Of a stretch of DNA of 33,631 bases, positions 25,549 through 33,630 are shown piece by piece. The stretch comes from Bacteroidales bacterium UBA6445. GTDB lineage: Bacteria; Bacteroidota; Bacteroidia; Bacteroidales; UBA932. A model generated the notes under the pieces. That model had not been told where the DNA came from, did no database searches, and worked only from the letters and a program-made list of their open reading frames with translations. The position numbers and the translations under genes were made by a program. Position 1 is the first letter of the stretch, and the number at the start of each line of letters is the position of its first letter. Location: contig DJOF01000012.1 in assembly GCA_002439585.1 (NCBI GenBank), forward strand, positions 45,189 through 78,819. The letters are read 5' to 3'.

Positions 25549-26523
25549 TCAGCTGTTCCTCCCTATAAGTCTGTCTGCAAATCTCTTTAGCATCTCATAC
25601 CGTACTTTTGAAAGTTCCAGACTGTCAGCGCATTCAAGAGCCTCGGCGGTCAGTCTTTCTATCTCATTCTGCGCCAAGGTATCTACGCCAAGGCGTCTGT
25701 AGAGTTCCTTAACGGTCTCTATCTTATCTGCCTGCATGGGTTTCGTATCAGCAGGCATTGACATCGCTTCCTGCATTGCAGCCGGATCCAACTCTGCTGC
25801 CTTGATTGCCAGCCAACTCTTCTTTCCGTTGACAATATCGCCTCCTATAGGCTTACCAAATACTTTCTCGTCCCCGAATGCATCAAGGTAGTCGTCTGCA
25901 ACCTGGAATGCAAGGCCGAGTGCATACCCATAGCGGTAGAGATTGCCTGCATCCTCATCGGAAGCACCGCCAATGATCGCGCCCAGTTTGGCAGAGCAGG
26001 CTATGAGCACTGCCGTCTTGAGTCCTATCATGTCGATATATTGTTCCATCGACACATTCTCTGCATTCTCGAAATCCATATCGTACTGCTGTCCCTCGCA
26101 TACCCTCGCGGCTGTATTGTTGAACAACTTGAGTACTTTGCCGAGAACCTCTTCAGGAGCCTGGGCAATACGACGGTAACTGTCTATGCACATGACGTCC
26201 CCAGAAAGGATCGCGCAATCCTCGCTCCATTTCTTCCACACAGTGGAATGCCCACGCCTTAGAGGAGACTTGTCCATAATATCATCATGAATCAGGGTAA
26301 ATGTATGGAATACCTCAAGCCCTGCGGCAGGCTGCAATATCGAGTCGTTAAATTCTTCTGAGAAAAGGGAATATGCCGTAAGGCAAAGTCTCGGACGAAG
26401 TCTCTTGCCTCCGCATCTTATCATGTACCTGAGCGGATCGTAAAGTCCTTCAGGCTTTTCAGTAAAGCTTAGGTTGGCAAAGAGCCGTGTCACGGTCTCA
26501 TCAATAAGGCTTTCTGTTATCAT
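25549..26523 (-). CDS. Polyprenyl diphosphate synthase
   Basis: A 324-residue trans-isoprenyl diphosphate synthase that joins isopentenyl units to make farnesyl, geranylgeranyl or longer diphosphates for quinone and wall-lipid carriers. The first Asp-rich motif is DDIMD (Asp80, 81, 84) followed by KSPLRRG, and the second is QVADDYLDAFGDE near residue 220. GGKRLRPRLCL binds the second substrate. The first motif has two residues between the Asp pair and the last Asp, unlike the typical bacterial farnesyl synthase, so a geranylgeranyl-type product is at least as likely. Chain length cannot be fixed. It is the first gene of a two-gene unit with the U32 gene. TATCTTAG on the minus strand (26603-26596) is a weak promoter candidate. 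Confidence 0.9.
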   Translation of the reverse strand: MITESLIDETVTRLFANLSFTEKPEGLYDPLRYMIRCGGKRLRPRLCLTAYSLFSEEFNDSILQPAAGLEVFHTFTLIHDDIMDKSPLRRGHSTVWKKWSEDCAILSGDVMCIDSYRRIAQAPEEVLGKVLKLFNNTAARVCEGQQYDMDFENAENVSMEQYIDMIGLKTAVLIACSAKLGAIIGGASDEDAGNLYRYGYALGLAFQVADDYLDAFGDEKVFGKPIGGDIVNGKKSWLAIKAAELDPAAMQEAMSMPADTKPMQADKIETVKELYRRLGVDTLAQNEIERLTAEALECADSLELSKVRYEMLKRFADRLIGRNS

Positions 26524-26652
26524 ATATTAGTAATTTGCTGAATTTTCTGACAAGTCAGTCGGGTCTCTGCTCTCGACTCTTGCTATATCTGACTGCTAAG
26601 ATACAAAAATCGGGACAATTCTCTCTCTGTCAATCTTCCTGTCAATCGCATC

Positions 26653-26701
26653 TGCATTCTCATTGCCAGTTCATTGCTTTATGCATTCTCATTGCCAGTT
26701 C
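26653..26701. repeat. 20-bp direct repeat between divergent genes
   Basis: TGCATTCTCATTGCCAGTTC occurs at 26653-26672 and again at 26682-26701, a 29-base period. It lies in the 290-base gap between the divergent polyprenyl synthase and rsgA genes, about 55 bases upstream of the rsgA promoter box. It may be a regulator site or a neutral duplication. Confidence 0.8.
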
Positions 26702-26754
26702 CATACATAGCCAATCACGATGACCGACTGCAGAAGACACAGGTGGATTTTTAC

Positions 26755-26762
26755 TATCTTTG
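26755..26762 (+). promoter_or_regulatory. rsgA -7 box
   Basis: TATCTTTG is a perfect TAnnTTTG box 52 bases before the rsgA ATG. No convincing -33 box is seen. Confidence 0.55.
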
Positions 26763-26813
26763 CAACCTATGTTAAAGAACCCGTTTCCAAGAATTGTATA
26801 GACCTAATTCCAA

Positions 26814-27764
26814 ATGAAAGGTAACGCCACTGTCATAAAGAACGCCGGCAGCCACTATATGTTGAGCATGTTGCCGGAATGGGCTCCGTTCCCGGCTGTG
26901 CTCAAGGGCAAGATACGTCTTAAAGCAGGCCAGTCCACCAATCCGGTGGCAGTGGGAGACCATGTATCCTTCGAGACAGACGCTGCCTGTACTGACGACA
27001 TTACCGCAGAAAGCCCGGCTCTTATTACAGAAGTTCTTGACAGAAGCAACTATGTAGTCCGCAAGTCCACCAACCTCTCACGGCAGTCGCACGTCATAGC
27101 AGCCAACATAGACATGGCATTTGCTGTTGTCACCTTGTATTTTCCCGAAGTCAAACTGCCCTTTCTCGACAGGATGCTCGTAACTTGCGGAGTATACGGC
27201 ATACCTGTGACTATTGTACTCAACAAGACTGACCTTTACAGGGATGAAGCCCCCGAGTCGGTACACTCTTTCAATGATATATACATAAATGCCGGATACC
27301 GTGTCATCGAGACATCCGTGAAAGACAAATCAGGCATAGAGGAGCTTAAAGAGCTTGTCCGTGGCAAAGTATGCCTTATGTCCGGAGAGTCCGGAGTGGG
27401 GAAATCCTCTCTCGTCAAGGCAATTGACCCGTCCCTGTCGCCCAAGACTGGGCTCATCTCCGAGGCTCACCTGCAGGGCAAGCATACGACCTCGCTATAC
27501 GAGATGTACAGCATTGCCTCGGGAGGATATATCATAGACACTCCGGGGCTGAGAGGGTTCGGACTTGTCAATCTCGAGAAAGAAGAGATCTCGAAGTATT
27601 TCCCCGAGATGCTCAAAGCTTCGTCAGGTTGCAGATTCACGCCATGTACACATACACACGAACCGGGATGCGCGGTAAAGGAAGGTGTGGAGAACGGCAC
27701 AATAAGCGTGGAGCGCTATTCTTCCTACCTCGGAATGATAGAGGAAGACCGGAAATTCAGATAG
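26814..27764 (+). CDS. rsgA: Ribosome small subunit GTPase RsgA
   Basis: A late-stage assembly GTPase that acts on the 30S ribosomal subunit. The 316-residue protein has an N-terminal OB fold (GNATVIKNAGSHYML to VGDHVSFE). The circularly permuted GTPase domain shows the motifs in the unusual order G4 (LNKTDL), G1 (GESGVGKSSL), G3 (DTPGLRGFG). The C-terminal zinc motif is CRFTPCTHTHEPGC. All key residues are intact. The MATE exporter gene starts 16 bases after the stop and is probably co-transcribed. The promoter is predicted at 26755. Confidence 0.97.
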   Translation: MKGNATVIKNAGSHYMLSMLPEWAPFPAVLKGKIRLKAGQSTNPVAVGDHVSFETDAACTDDITAESPALITEVLDRSNYVVRKSTNLSRQSHVIAANIDMAFAVVTLYFPEVKLPFLDRMLVTCGVYGIPVTIVLNKTDLYRDEAPESVHSFNDIYINAGYRVIETSVKDKSGIEELKELVRGKVCLMSGESGVGKSSLVKAIDPSLSPKTGLISEAHLQGKHTTSLYEMYSIASGGYIIDTPGLRGFGLVNLEKEEISKYFPEMLKASSGCRFTPCTHTHEPGCAVKEGVENGTISVERYSSYLGMIEEDRKFR

Positions 27765-27780
27765 GCTGCCTCAGACAACG

Positions 27781-29166
27781 ATGCATCATCTTGACAAAGA
27801 CATACTCAGATTGGCAATCCCAAGCATTCTGGCAAACATAACAGTACCACTCGTTGGCATGGCCGGGATTGCCGTTGCCGGACATATGGATGGCAACGCC
27901 TCGGTTCTGATAGGTGGCATGTCCATCGGAGCACTTCTGTTTGACATGCTGTACTGGAATTTCAGTTTCCTTAGGATCGGGACGGGAGGAATGACGGCAC
28001 AGGCATACGGACGCGAAGATATGAGAGCCGCCGGTAACAATCTTATCCGCTCATGCTCCGTATCCATGGGGATAGCTTTACTGTGCCTTGCGGCGCAATG
28101 GCTTTTTGCAGAATTCGCATTCACATTTATCAAATGCTCTCCTGAAGTCAAGGCTCTTGCACTCAGGTATTTCCATATCCGCATATGGGCAGCTCCGGCC
28201 ACACTTACGCTTATGGCCCTCAAAGGCTGGTTCATAGGAATGCAGAACAGCATAATACCCATGATGACTGACCTTATAGTCAACGGGGTAAATATTCTCG
28301 GCAGTATCGTCCTGGCTTTAGGACTCCCCTTAGTGGGTGACCGTATAGGAGGAATCGGGTTCGACGGCATAGCCATAGCAACAGTGATAGCCCAATATTG
28401 CGGTTTTCTATTCTCTTGTGCCTTCGTGCTTGGCAAATACAGGAACATCGTATTTGCAGGCCTCAACCGGGATGACTGGCGGAAAATTTTCTCCCTAAAC
28501 GAGATGAGGTCATTTTTCAGTCTCAATCTCGATCTATTCATCAGGTCTCTGTGCATAATGGGCATCTATGCAGGAATCACTGTAATATCCGCCCGACACG
28601 GGGATATGACTCTGGCAGTAAGCTCTATACTCGTACAGATGATAATGATATTCTCGTATTTCACCGATGGTTTCGCCTATGCAGGAGAGGCCCTGACGGG
28701 CAAATATATAGGCAGACGGTCTATAACCGGTGTAAAAAAGACTGTGAAGCACATATTTGCATGGAGCATGGGCGTTGCCGGGGCTTTCATCTTTGTGTAC
28801 TATTTCCTTGGGGAGATTATGCTTGGGATTCTCACCTCGGACCTATCGGTAACGGAAGCGGCCGTCAGATTCCTGCCATGGCTGATTCCAATGCCAGTAA
28901 TCGGCTGTGGGGCATTTACATGGGACGGGATATATGTAGGCGCAACGGCATCAAAGCCAATCCGCAATTCCACGCTGTGGGCTGTACTCGGATTCTTTGC
29001 TGCATGGTTCGTCTGCGACTTTGCGCTGTACAGACGTATTCAGACTGATCCGGGAATCTCCGTACACATACTAATGGGAGCATTCCTTGTACACCTACTG
29101 ATAAGATTCCTGTACGAGACATTCGCCTTCGGCTCAAGCGTGATAGATAGGATAAACGACAAATGA
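27781..29166 (+). CDS. MATE family efflux transporter, DinF-like
   Basis: An inner-membrane exporter of the MATE family, driven by sodium or proton flow, which expels drugs or other cationic compounds. The 461 residues form about 12 hydrophobic helices. The start ILRLAIPSILANITVPLVGMAGIAVAGHM and the GTGGMTAQAYGRED loop are typical of the DinF branch, as is KGWFIGMQNSIIPM in the middle. It follows rsgA closely, an order seen for unrelated genes sharing a transcript. The substrate is unknown. A hairpin region follows at 29179-29225. Confidence 0.88.
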   Translation: MHHLDKDILRLAIPSILANITVPLVGMAGIAVAGHMDGNASVLIGGMSIGALLFDMLYWNFSFLRIGTGGMTAQAYGREDMRAAGNNLIRSCSVSMGIALLCLAAQWLFAEFAFTFIKCSPEVKALALRYFHIRIWAAPATLTLMALKGWFIGMQNSIIPMMTDLIVNGVNILGSIVLALGLPLVGDRIGGIGFDGIAIATVIAQYCGFLFSCAFVLGKYRNIVFAGLNRDDWRKIFSLNEMRSFFSLNLDLFIRSLCIMGIYAGITVISARHGDMTLAVSSILVQMIMIFSYFTDGFAYAGEALTGKYIGRRSITGVKKTVKHIFAWSMGVAGAFIFVYYFLGEIMLGILTSDLSVTEAAVRFLPWLIPMPVIGCGAFTWDGIYVGATASKPIRNSTLWAVLGFFAAWFVCDFALYRRIQTDPGISVHILMGAFLVHLLIRFLYETFAFGSSVIDRINDK

Positions 29167-29178
29167 GATACATCTCAC

Positions 29179-29225
29179 GCCTCTTATCAATTAGAGGCCA
29201 CCCGAAACAGATTCGGATGACCTCT
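29179..29225. terminator. Overlapping hairpins between MATE and recO
   Basis: GCCTCT (29179-29184) can pair with AGAGGC (29193-29198). The 14 bases at 29193-29206 can also pair with 29212-29225 (AGAGG...CCGAA with TTCGG...CCTCT). The second stem has two C-A mismatches on the plus strand but is fully paired with G-U wobbles on the minus strand. No strong T run follows. It probably ends one or both converging transcripts. The rest of the gap to 29441 is AT-rich with no gene seen. Confidence 0.45.
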
Positions 29226-29441
29226 ATTTGACTTGTATCTCCATCTTAGCGAGTTCTCTCAACCTGCATAACAATGTGATACAAAACTAAACACTACTAA
29301 CCAACTATTATAATAACCAACCAATAATATTATTCGATTCCACACATAAGCAGTAATCGTGCCAAAGTTGATTTTTCATCATTGAAGACTTTCGTTTTTT
29401 AGAAATTTTTTAAATTGAGAGGCAACTGTGATATCCAACTT

Positions 29442-30101
29442 CTATTTCATCTCGTAGAAAAGATCATGGAGAATGTCCAGAGAGCGTACATTTATAGCCG
29501 ACTCTGTATGAAATTCCAGATATTTGATGATAGAATATGCTATCTCCGAGCGTCTCACCCCGTTGAGAGGGACAAGCATCGATGCTGCAAGATCTAAAGT
29601 CATCAGTTGAGTGACAGCGTCAGCGTTCTTGCCACAGAATCCCGACATATCCTCACTAGAAGGCGCAAAACCAAGAGCCGTACACAGGCCAAGCAGGAAA
29701 CGAAGGTGAAAATTGCTGAAATCAGAGAGAATCGAGTCCAGCGCAACGATCTGTCCGACGCACCACTCATACAGTCCCTCTTCTTTTGCTCCCTCCTTGA
29801 CTGTCCTGTATAGGACTTCCGCCATAAAGAGAGACATAGCATTCTTGAAGACATTGCCCCTTATACCGTTGAGCGGATATTCCGAGCCTACCGGCTTGGC
29901 CGTCCACAAGTCCGACTTCGGGTTGTTTGAGACGGAAAGCCCGATAATGTTAAGGGGCAGGTAGTAGGCCATCTGCGACCTTGCCCCTGCCCTTATAAGG
30001 AAACTCCGTCGTCCCAAACTCTGACCCAGACAATGGAGGACTATCATATTCTCCTTTATCTTGGTGAAATTCAAGACTATGACATTTTCGTCATATGTCA
30101 T
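29442..30101 (-). CDS. recO: DNA repair protein RecO
   Basis: A recombination mediator that loads RecA onto SSB-covered DNA in the RecFOR pathway. The 219-residue protein starts with an OB fold (NVIVLNFTKIKENMIVLHCLGQSLGRRSFLIR), typical of Bacteroidales RecO. The rest is helical (HLRFLLGLCTALGFAPS). The zinc-binding cysteines of some RecO proteins are absent, which is normal for this group. The start ATG overlaps the rdgB stop by four bases (ATGA), giving an rdgB-recO unit. Confidence 0.87.
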   Translation of the reverse strand: MTYDENVIVLNFTKIKENMIVLHCLGQSLGRRSFLIRAGARSQMAYYLPLNIIGLSVSNNPKSDLWTAKPVGSEYPLNGIRGNVFKNAMSLFMAEVLYRTVKEGAKEEGLYEWCVGQIVALDSILSDFSNFHLRFLLGLCTALGFAPSSEDMSGFCGKNADAVTQLMTLDLAASMLVPLNGVRRSEIAYSIIKYLEFHTESAINVRSLDILHDLFYEMK

Positions 30102-30736
30102 TTTGCCTGTCTTGCATGAAGGAACTGAGCCATTGCCCTAAGTGCCTTTCCTCTATGAGATATGGCGTTTTTCTGTTCTTCAGTAAGCTGAGCGACTGTC
30201 TTGCCAGGATATTCGTCAGCAATAAATATAGGGTCATATCCAAATCCACCGTCTCCTGCCTTGGAATATGCTATCCTGCCGCTCATGACACCGTCGAAGA
30301 AATATTTCTTACCTCCGACTATCAGTGTAACGACCGTACGGAAACGGGCTTTCCTCGTTGCATGGACTGTGTTGATCCCGAACTCACGCGCCATGGAAGC
30401 CTCTTGCTCCATCAATGCCATCTCTCTGAGGAGTTTGTCCATATTGGCGTCATAACTTCTTGGCTCTCCAGCATAACGCGCTGTATAGACTCCTGGGGCA
30501 TCAGCAAGGATCTCTACCTCCAACCCTGTATCATCAGCGAAGCAGTCTTCTCCGCCTGTGTGGTCATAGATATACTGGGCTTTCTGCAATGAATTTGCCC
30601 TCAATGTAGTACCGGTCTCCGGGATATCTCCCTTGATACCGGCCTGTGACGGGGTAACGAGCTCGAACCCTCCGCCCAAAATTTCTGATGCTTCACGCAG
30701 TTTTCCGCTATTGCCCGTTGCAAAAACTAATTTCAT
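30098..30736 (-). CDS. rdgB: Non-canonical purine NTP pyrophosphatase (RdgB/HAM1)
   Basis: Hydrolyses dITP, ITP and XTP to monophosphates and so keeps deaminated purines out of nucleic acids. From the ATG at 30736 it has 212 residues. All family motifs are present: MKLVFATGNSGKLREA, CFADDTGLEV, SGRIAYSKAGDGGFGYDPIF and NAISHRGKALRAM. An upstream frame extension to 30799 would overlap the promoter and adds 21 residues unlike the family. The promoter is predicted at 30765-30797, back to back with that of the S41 protease gene. Confidence 0.95.
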   Translation of the reverse strand: MKLVFATGNSGKLREASEILGGGFELVTPSQAGIKGDIPETGTTLRANSLQKAQYIYDHTGGEDCFADDTGLEVEILADAPGVYTARYAGEPRSYDANMDKLLREMALMEQEASMAREFGINTVHATRKARFRTVVTLIVGGKKYFFDGVMSGRIAYSKAGDGGFGYDPIFIADEYPGKTVAQLTEEQKNAISHRGKALRAMAQFLHARQAK

Positions 30737-30764
30737 ACTGCCTATTGTCCTTATTAATCCGAAG

Positions 30765-30797
30765 CAAAGGTAATCAATTAACGCGCCACACTCCAAC
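30765..30797 (-). promoter_or_regulatory. Promoter of rdgB-recO
   Basis: On the minus strand TACCTTTG (30772-30765) is a perfect -7 box. GTTG (30797-30794) lies 21 bases upstream. The -7 box is 29 bases before the rdgB ATG. Confidence 0.6.
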
Positions 30798-30806
30798 AAT
30801 TATTCG

Positions 30807-30814
30807 TAAATTTG
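30807..30814 (+). promoter_or_regulatory. -7 box for the S41 protease gene
   Basis: TAAATTTG is a perfect TAnnTTTG box 64 bases before the ATG. Its upstream part overlaps the divergent rdgB promoter. The -33 region is weak. Confidence 0.5.
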
Positions 30815-30878
30815 TCCGATACCCGCGAGGCACAAGTATTGCATTGCAGGCATTTCCGTAACTGAAAATAACATCTTT

Positions 30879-32519
30879 ATGAGACTTATATTATTGTCAG
30901 TCATGTCAGCATGTGCCTTGCTGTCATGCATACCCTCAGACGGACAGTCCAAAGGATTCAAATTGGGGCAATGGGTGGAGATTCACAACGCCATATTGAA
31001 AGAACTTGACCGATCTTATGTAGATTCGCTCCCTATAGACAGAATCGAGAAGGCTGGTATAGAGGCCATGCTTGAAGATCTGGATCCGTATACAATGTAT
31101 ATCCCAGAAGAAGACAACGAAGACTTCGAGTTCATGCTCGGCAAGACATATGGAGGTATCGGAGCTATCATATACAAGCCTACTGAAGCAAGCAATGTTG
31201 TCATCAATGAACCTTATGCAGGCTCCCCCGCATACAAAAGCGGTCTCAGATGCGGAGACGAGATCGTGGCCATTGACGGGGCGAGCGTTCAGGGCCTGAA
31301 GGCAGACCAGGCCACCTCAAAGATGAAAGGAAAGCCCGGCACAACCGTTGCCTTCAGGGTAAAAAAGCTTAGGGCCGGTGATGGTTGGAAAGCCGGTGAC
31401 ACTGTCACAGTGAATGTTACGAGAGAACGGATTCACCTTCCTGATGTGGAATATGCGGGCATGGTGAATGACACGACTGGATATATACTCCAGACCGGAT
31501 TTACAGATAATGTGTCCACGGACGTGCGCAATGCGTATTTCAAACTTAAGAAAGAGGGGATGAAGCAGCTTGTCCTTGACCTCAGAGGCAACGGAGGCGG
31601 ACTGATGCAGGAAGCTGTTAATATCGTATCACTTTTTGTACCTAAGGGGTCGCTTGTTGTATCGGCCAAGGGCAAGGGCGCATCAAGCAAGGTAGAATAC
31701 CGCACTGTGACAGAGCCTGTCGACACTCTTATACCTATTATAGTACTTGTCGATTCTGGCACGGCTTCTTCATCGGAAATTGTATCAGGAGCTTTCCAGG
31801 ATCTGGACAGAGCCACTATCATGGGGCGACGGACTTATGGCAAGGGTCTTGTGCAGAGTGTAAGGCCTCTTCCTTACAATGGGCAGCTCAAGGTGACTAC
31901 TGCCAAATACTACACTCCGAGCGGCAGATGCATTCAAGCTATCGATTACAGTCACCGCAACGAGGACGGTAGCGTGGGACAGATACCCGACTCTCTTACT
32001 CATGTCTTCAAGACCGCGCATGGGCGGGATGTAAGAGACGGCGGTGGTATCACGCCTGACGATACATTGAAGGCGACTTCATACAGCCGCCTCGTATATT
32101 CTCTCGTACTGAACGGGATCATTGACCAGTATGCCCTTGAGTATGTAAGGCATCACGAGAGTATCCCGACTCTTGACGATTTCCATTTCTCTGACAGCGA
32201 CTATGCCGGTTTTGTGGATTTCGCCAAGGGAAAGGATTTTGATTACAGGTCAAGTGCGAAAGCCATGTTCGACCAGATGAAGAAAGAGCTTCAGAAAGAC
32301 GGAATGGCAGAAAGCATGAAGCCTCAGCTTGACGCCCTCAGCAAATGCCTTGATATAGAGAAAGAAACCTTCCTTGAAATGAAGAAATCAGAGATCATTC
32401 CTTTTATCGAAGAGGAGATTGCCACCCGCTATTATCTGCAGGAAGCTGGGATCAAAGTAAGACTCCGCTATGACAATCAGCTAAGAGAAGCGCTTACTAA
32501 GCCTCTGATCAAATTTTAA
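30879..32519 (+). CDS. S41 C-terminal processing protease (CtpA type)
   Basis: A 546-residue serine protease that trims or degrades exported proteins from their C-terminal ends. It has a lipobox-like LLSC (Cys17), so it is likely a lipoprotein facing the periplasm. Residues about 92-180 are the PDZ domain (GIGAIIY, AGSPAYKSGLRCGDEIVAIDG). The protease core follows, with LVLDLRGNGGGLMQEAV and VDSGTASSSEIVSGAFQD. Ser297 and Lys322 (in YGKGLVQ) are 25 residues apart, the same spacing as the Ser-Lys dyad of E. coli Tsp. The C-terminal about 150 residues are helical, as in Bacteroidetes members. The gene has its own promoter. Confidence 0.93.
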   Translation: MRLILLSVMSACALLSCIPSDGQSKGFKLGQWVEIHNAILKELDRSYVDSLPIDRIEKAGIEAMLEDLDPYTMYIPEEDNEDFEFMLGKTYGGIGAIIYKPTEASNVVINEPYAGSPAYKSGLRCGDEIVAIDGASVQGLKADQATSKMKGKPGTTVAFRVKKLRAGDGWKAGDTVTVNVTRERIHLPDVEYAGMVNDTTGYILQTGFTDNVSTDVRNAYFKLKKEGMKQLVLDLRGNGGGLMQEAVNIVSLFVPKGSLVVSAKGKGASSKVEYRTVTEPVDTLIPIIVLVDSGTASSSEIVSGAFQDLDRATIMGRRTYGKGLVQSVRPLPYNGQLKVTTAKYYTPSGRCIQAIDYSHRNEDGSVGQIPDSLTHVFKTAHGRDVRDGGGITPDDTLKATSYSRLVYSLVLNGIIDQYALEYVRHHESIPTLDDFHFSDSDYAGFVDFAKGKDFDYRSSAKAMFDQMKKELQKDGMAESMKPQLDALSKCLDIEKETFLEMKKSEIIPFIEEEIATRYYLQEAGIKVRLRYDNQLREALTKPLIKF

Positions 32520-32636
32520 GTATTCTTTATACCTTTCCAAGGCTGACAGAAGCTTAAAATATTTGGCATCCTGATATGCTCCGGAGTTATTTCTTTTCTC
32601 TGGCGGCATAAATGTTCCAACAAATGGAGACAAGCA
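32481..32636 (-). pseudogene. In-frame tail of the GIY-YIG protein after a stop
   Basis: Directly after the TAA the same frame reads CLSPFVGTFMPPEKRNNSGA and then YQDAKYFKLLSALERYKEYL, before a stop at 32481-32483. The first half resembles the conserved end of the C-terminal domain, where LS..., a MP..., NSGAYQG and YF pattern is common. The final part overlaps the 3' end of the S41 gene. I read this as the lost C-terminus after a nonsense mutation. Confidence 0.55.
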
Positions 32637-33173
32637 TTAAATGCACTTGTAAATGCGACCTTGGTATTCAATCTGGTCATCACTTGCAACCTTAACGAAA
32701 AACCCAGCAGGTGTAAAAACAAGGGTTGAGCCGATTGGAATCTTGACCATACTAAATTTGAATCTCGGTCGTTGTTTCGGCAGGTTTGGACTCTCCGGCT
32801 TATTCGGTTTTGCTGAATTTGTCGAGGGGACAATTGGCTGGTTATCTTTATACAAAGTAATCTCAGCATCATCCAGCACCATTGCTTCATCCTTAAAAAT
32901 TTCGAGAGCTTGCTCTGGGGATATGTTGAAAAACTCTCGGCTTTGGCGGATACGGAGATCCGTCAGCTTGTCTATTGCCTTGTGGATCTTTTTCTCGACT
33001 ATCTCATACTTTTCAGTTTTCAGTGTTGCAAAAATCTCGAATGGAAGAGGGACAGCAGTGTTGTCCAACTCCTTAGAACGGATATCTACTGGCCTTGAGC
33101 TCTTCCCAATTTTAACCCAATCCTCTTTAAATGAAGAATTGGTAAGAATGTATACATAACCGGCTTCTTTCAT
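32637..33173 (-). CDS. GIY-YIG nuclease-family protein, truncated
   Basis: A 178-residue protein from the ATG at 33173; an alternative ATG at 33209 adds 12 residues. Residues about 5-90 form a T5orf172-type GIY-YIG domain: GYVYILTN (the GIY-equivalent), WVKIGKSSRP (the YIG-equivalent region) and RQSREFFNI. A Pro/Lys/Asn-rich linker follows, then a start of a small beta domain (FKFSMVKIPIGSTLVFTPAG...EYQGRIYKCI) like those at the C-terminus of such proteins. That domain is cut by a TAA at 32639-32637, yet protein-like sequence continues in frame. DNA cleavage or a phage-derived role is possible, and the protein may no longer work. Confidence 0.7.
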   Translation of the reverse strand: MKEAGYVYILTNSSFKEDWVKIGKSSRPVDIRSKELDNTAVPLPFEIFATLKTEKYEIVEKKIHKAIDKLTDLRIRQSREFFNISPEQALEIFKDEAMVLDDAEITLYKDNQPIVPSTNSAKPNKPESPNLPKQRPRFKFSMVKIPIGSTLVFTPAGFFVKVASDDQIEYQGRIYKCI

Positions 33174-33299
33174 CTCTATTATTTCAATCGTATAAAATTC
33201 ATGCTGCACATTATCTCGGAAATTTGTTCCTTTGTGAACTACTTGGTCAATAAATTTTAAGATTTATTTTGTTTCCTTTTACAAATATCTTAAAAGATT

Positions 33300-33368
33300 T
33301 CATTTCCCCTTCTCAGACACACTTTTTGGGACAGTATCAAGCAAGTTGTCGTATATCTTCCTTTTCAT
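33300..33368 (-). pseudogene. 22-codon relic resembling a DUF4143 ATPase start
   Basis: The frame MKRKIYDNLLDTVPKSVSEK and two more residues opens with an ATG preceded by an AAAAGGTG ribosome site. Its first ten residues match from memory the usual start of Bacteroidales AAA/DUF4143 ATPases (MKRKIYDKLL). Nothing of the Walker motif follows, so it would be a truncated relic. It may instead be a short leader peptide in front of the GIY-YIG gene, 127 bases upstream of it. An ATCTT/AAGAT hairpin lies just after its stop. Confidence 0.3.
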
Positions 33369-33434
33369 GATTTACACCTTTTCGAGATTTTACATTCTGC
33401 TAAAACTACACCTAAACAAGATTTTTATCACCTG

Positions 33435-33442
33435 CAAATATA
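33435..33442 (-). promoter_or_regulatory. Leftward -7 box upstream of the GIY-YIG gene
   Basis: On the minus strand TATATTTG (33442-33435) is a perfect TAnnTTTG box about 67 bases before the 22-codon frame. No clear -33 box is seen. The surrounding 33210-33480 is AT-rich and holds nothing else I can recognise. Confidence 0.4.
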
Positions 33443-33480
33443 TACATCAATAAAAATAAATGGTTCTATCTTGCATGGGA

Positions 33481-33630
33481 TTAGCCGCACTTGCGTGCGA
33501 CTTTTCCCTTCTGCTTGCCGCAGGGGCCCTTGCAACAGAATGAAGCTCTCGGTCTTCGACCTTCGGGCTTTTCCTTCCCTGGCCCCGCAGGAGCTAATCG
33601 CTCCTGGCGGCCCGGTGCGAAAAAAGCCCA
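33481..33630 (-). CDS. Partial basic Cys-containing ORF at the right edge
   Basis: An open frame running in from the window edge encodes 49 residues and stops with TAA at 33481. It is rich in Arg, Lys, Gly and Pro and ends SFCCKGPCGKQKGKVARKCG, a cysteine pattern that faintly recalls a SEC-C-type zinc tail but does not match it. This stretch is GC-rich compared with the AT-rich DNA beside it. I do not recognise the gene. It may be a real gene end, a mobile-element end or a chance frame in GC-rich DNA. Confidence 0.25.
   Translation of the reverse strand, partial: WAFFAPGRQERLAPAGPGKEKPEGRRPRASFCCKGPCGKQKGKVARKCG

Noticed and set aside
27786..28565. A 259-codon open frame antisense to the MATE gene
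   Set aside because: The plus-strand frame is a complete MATE transporter; the antisense product has no family features.
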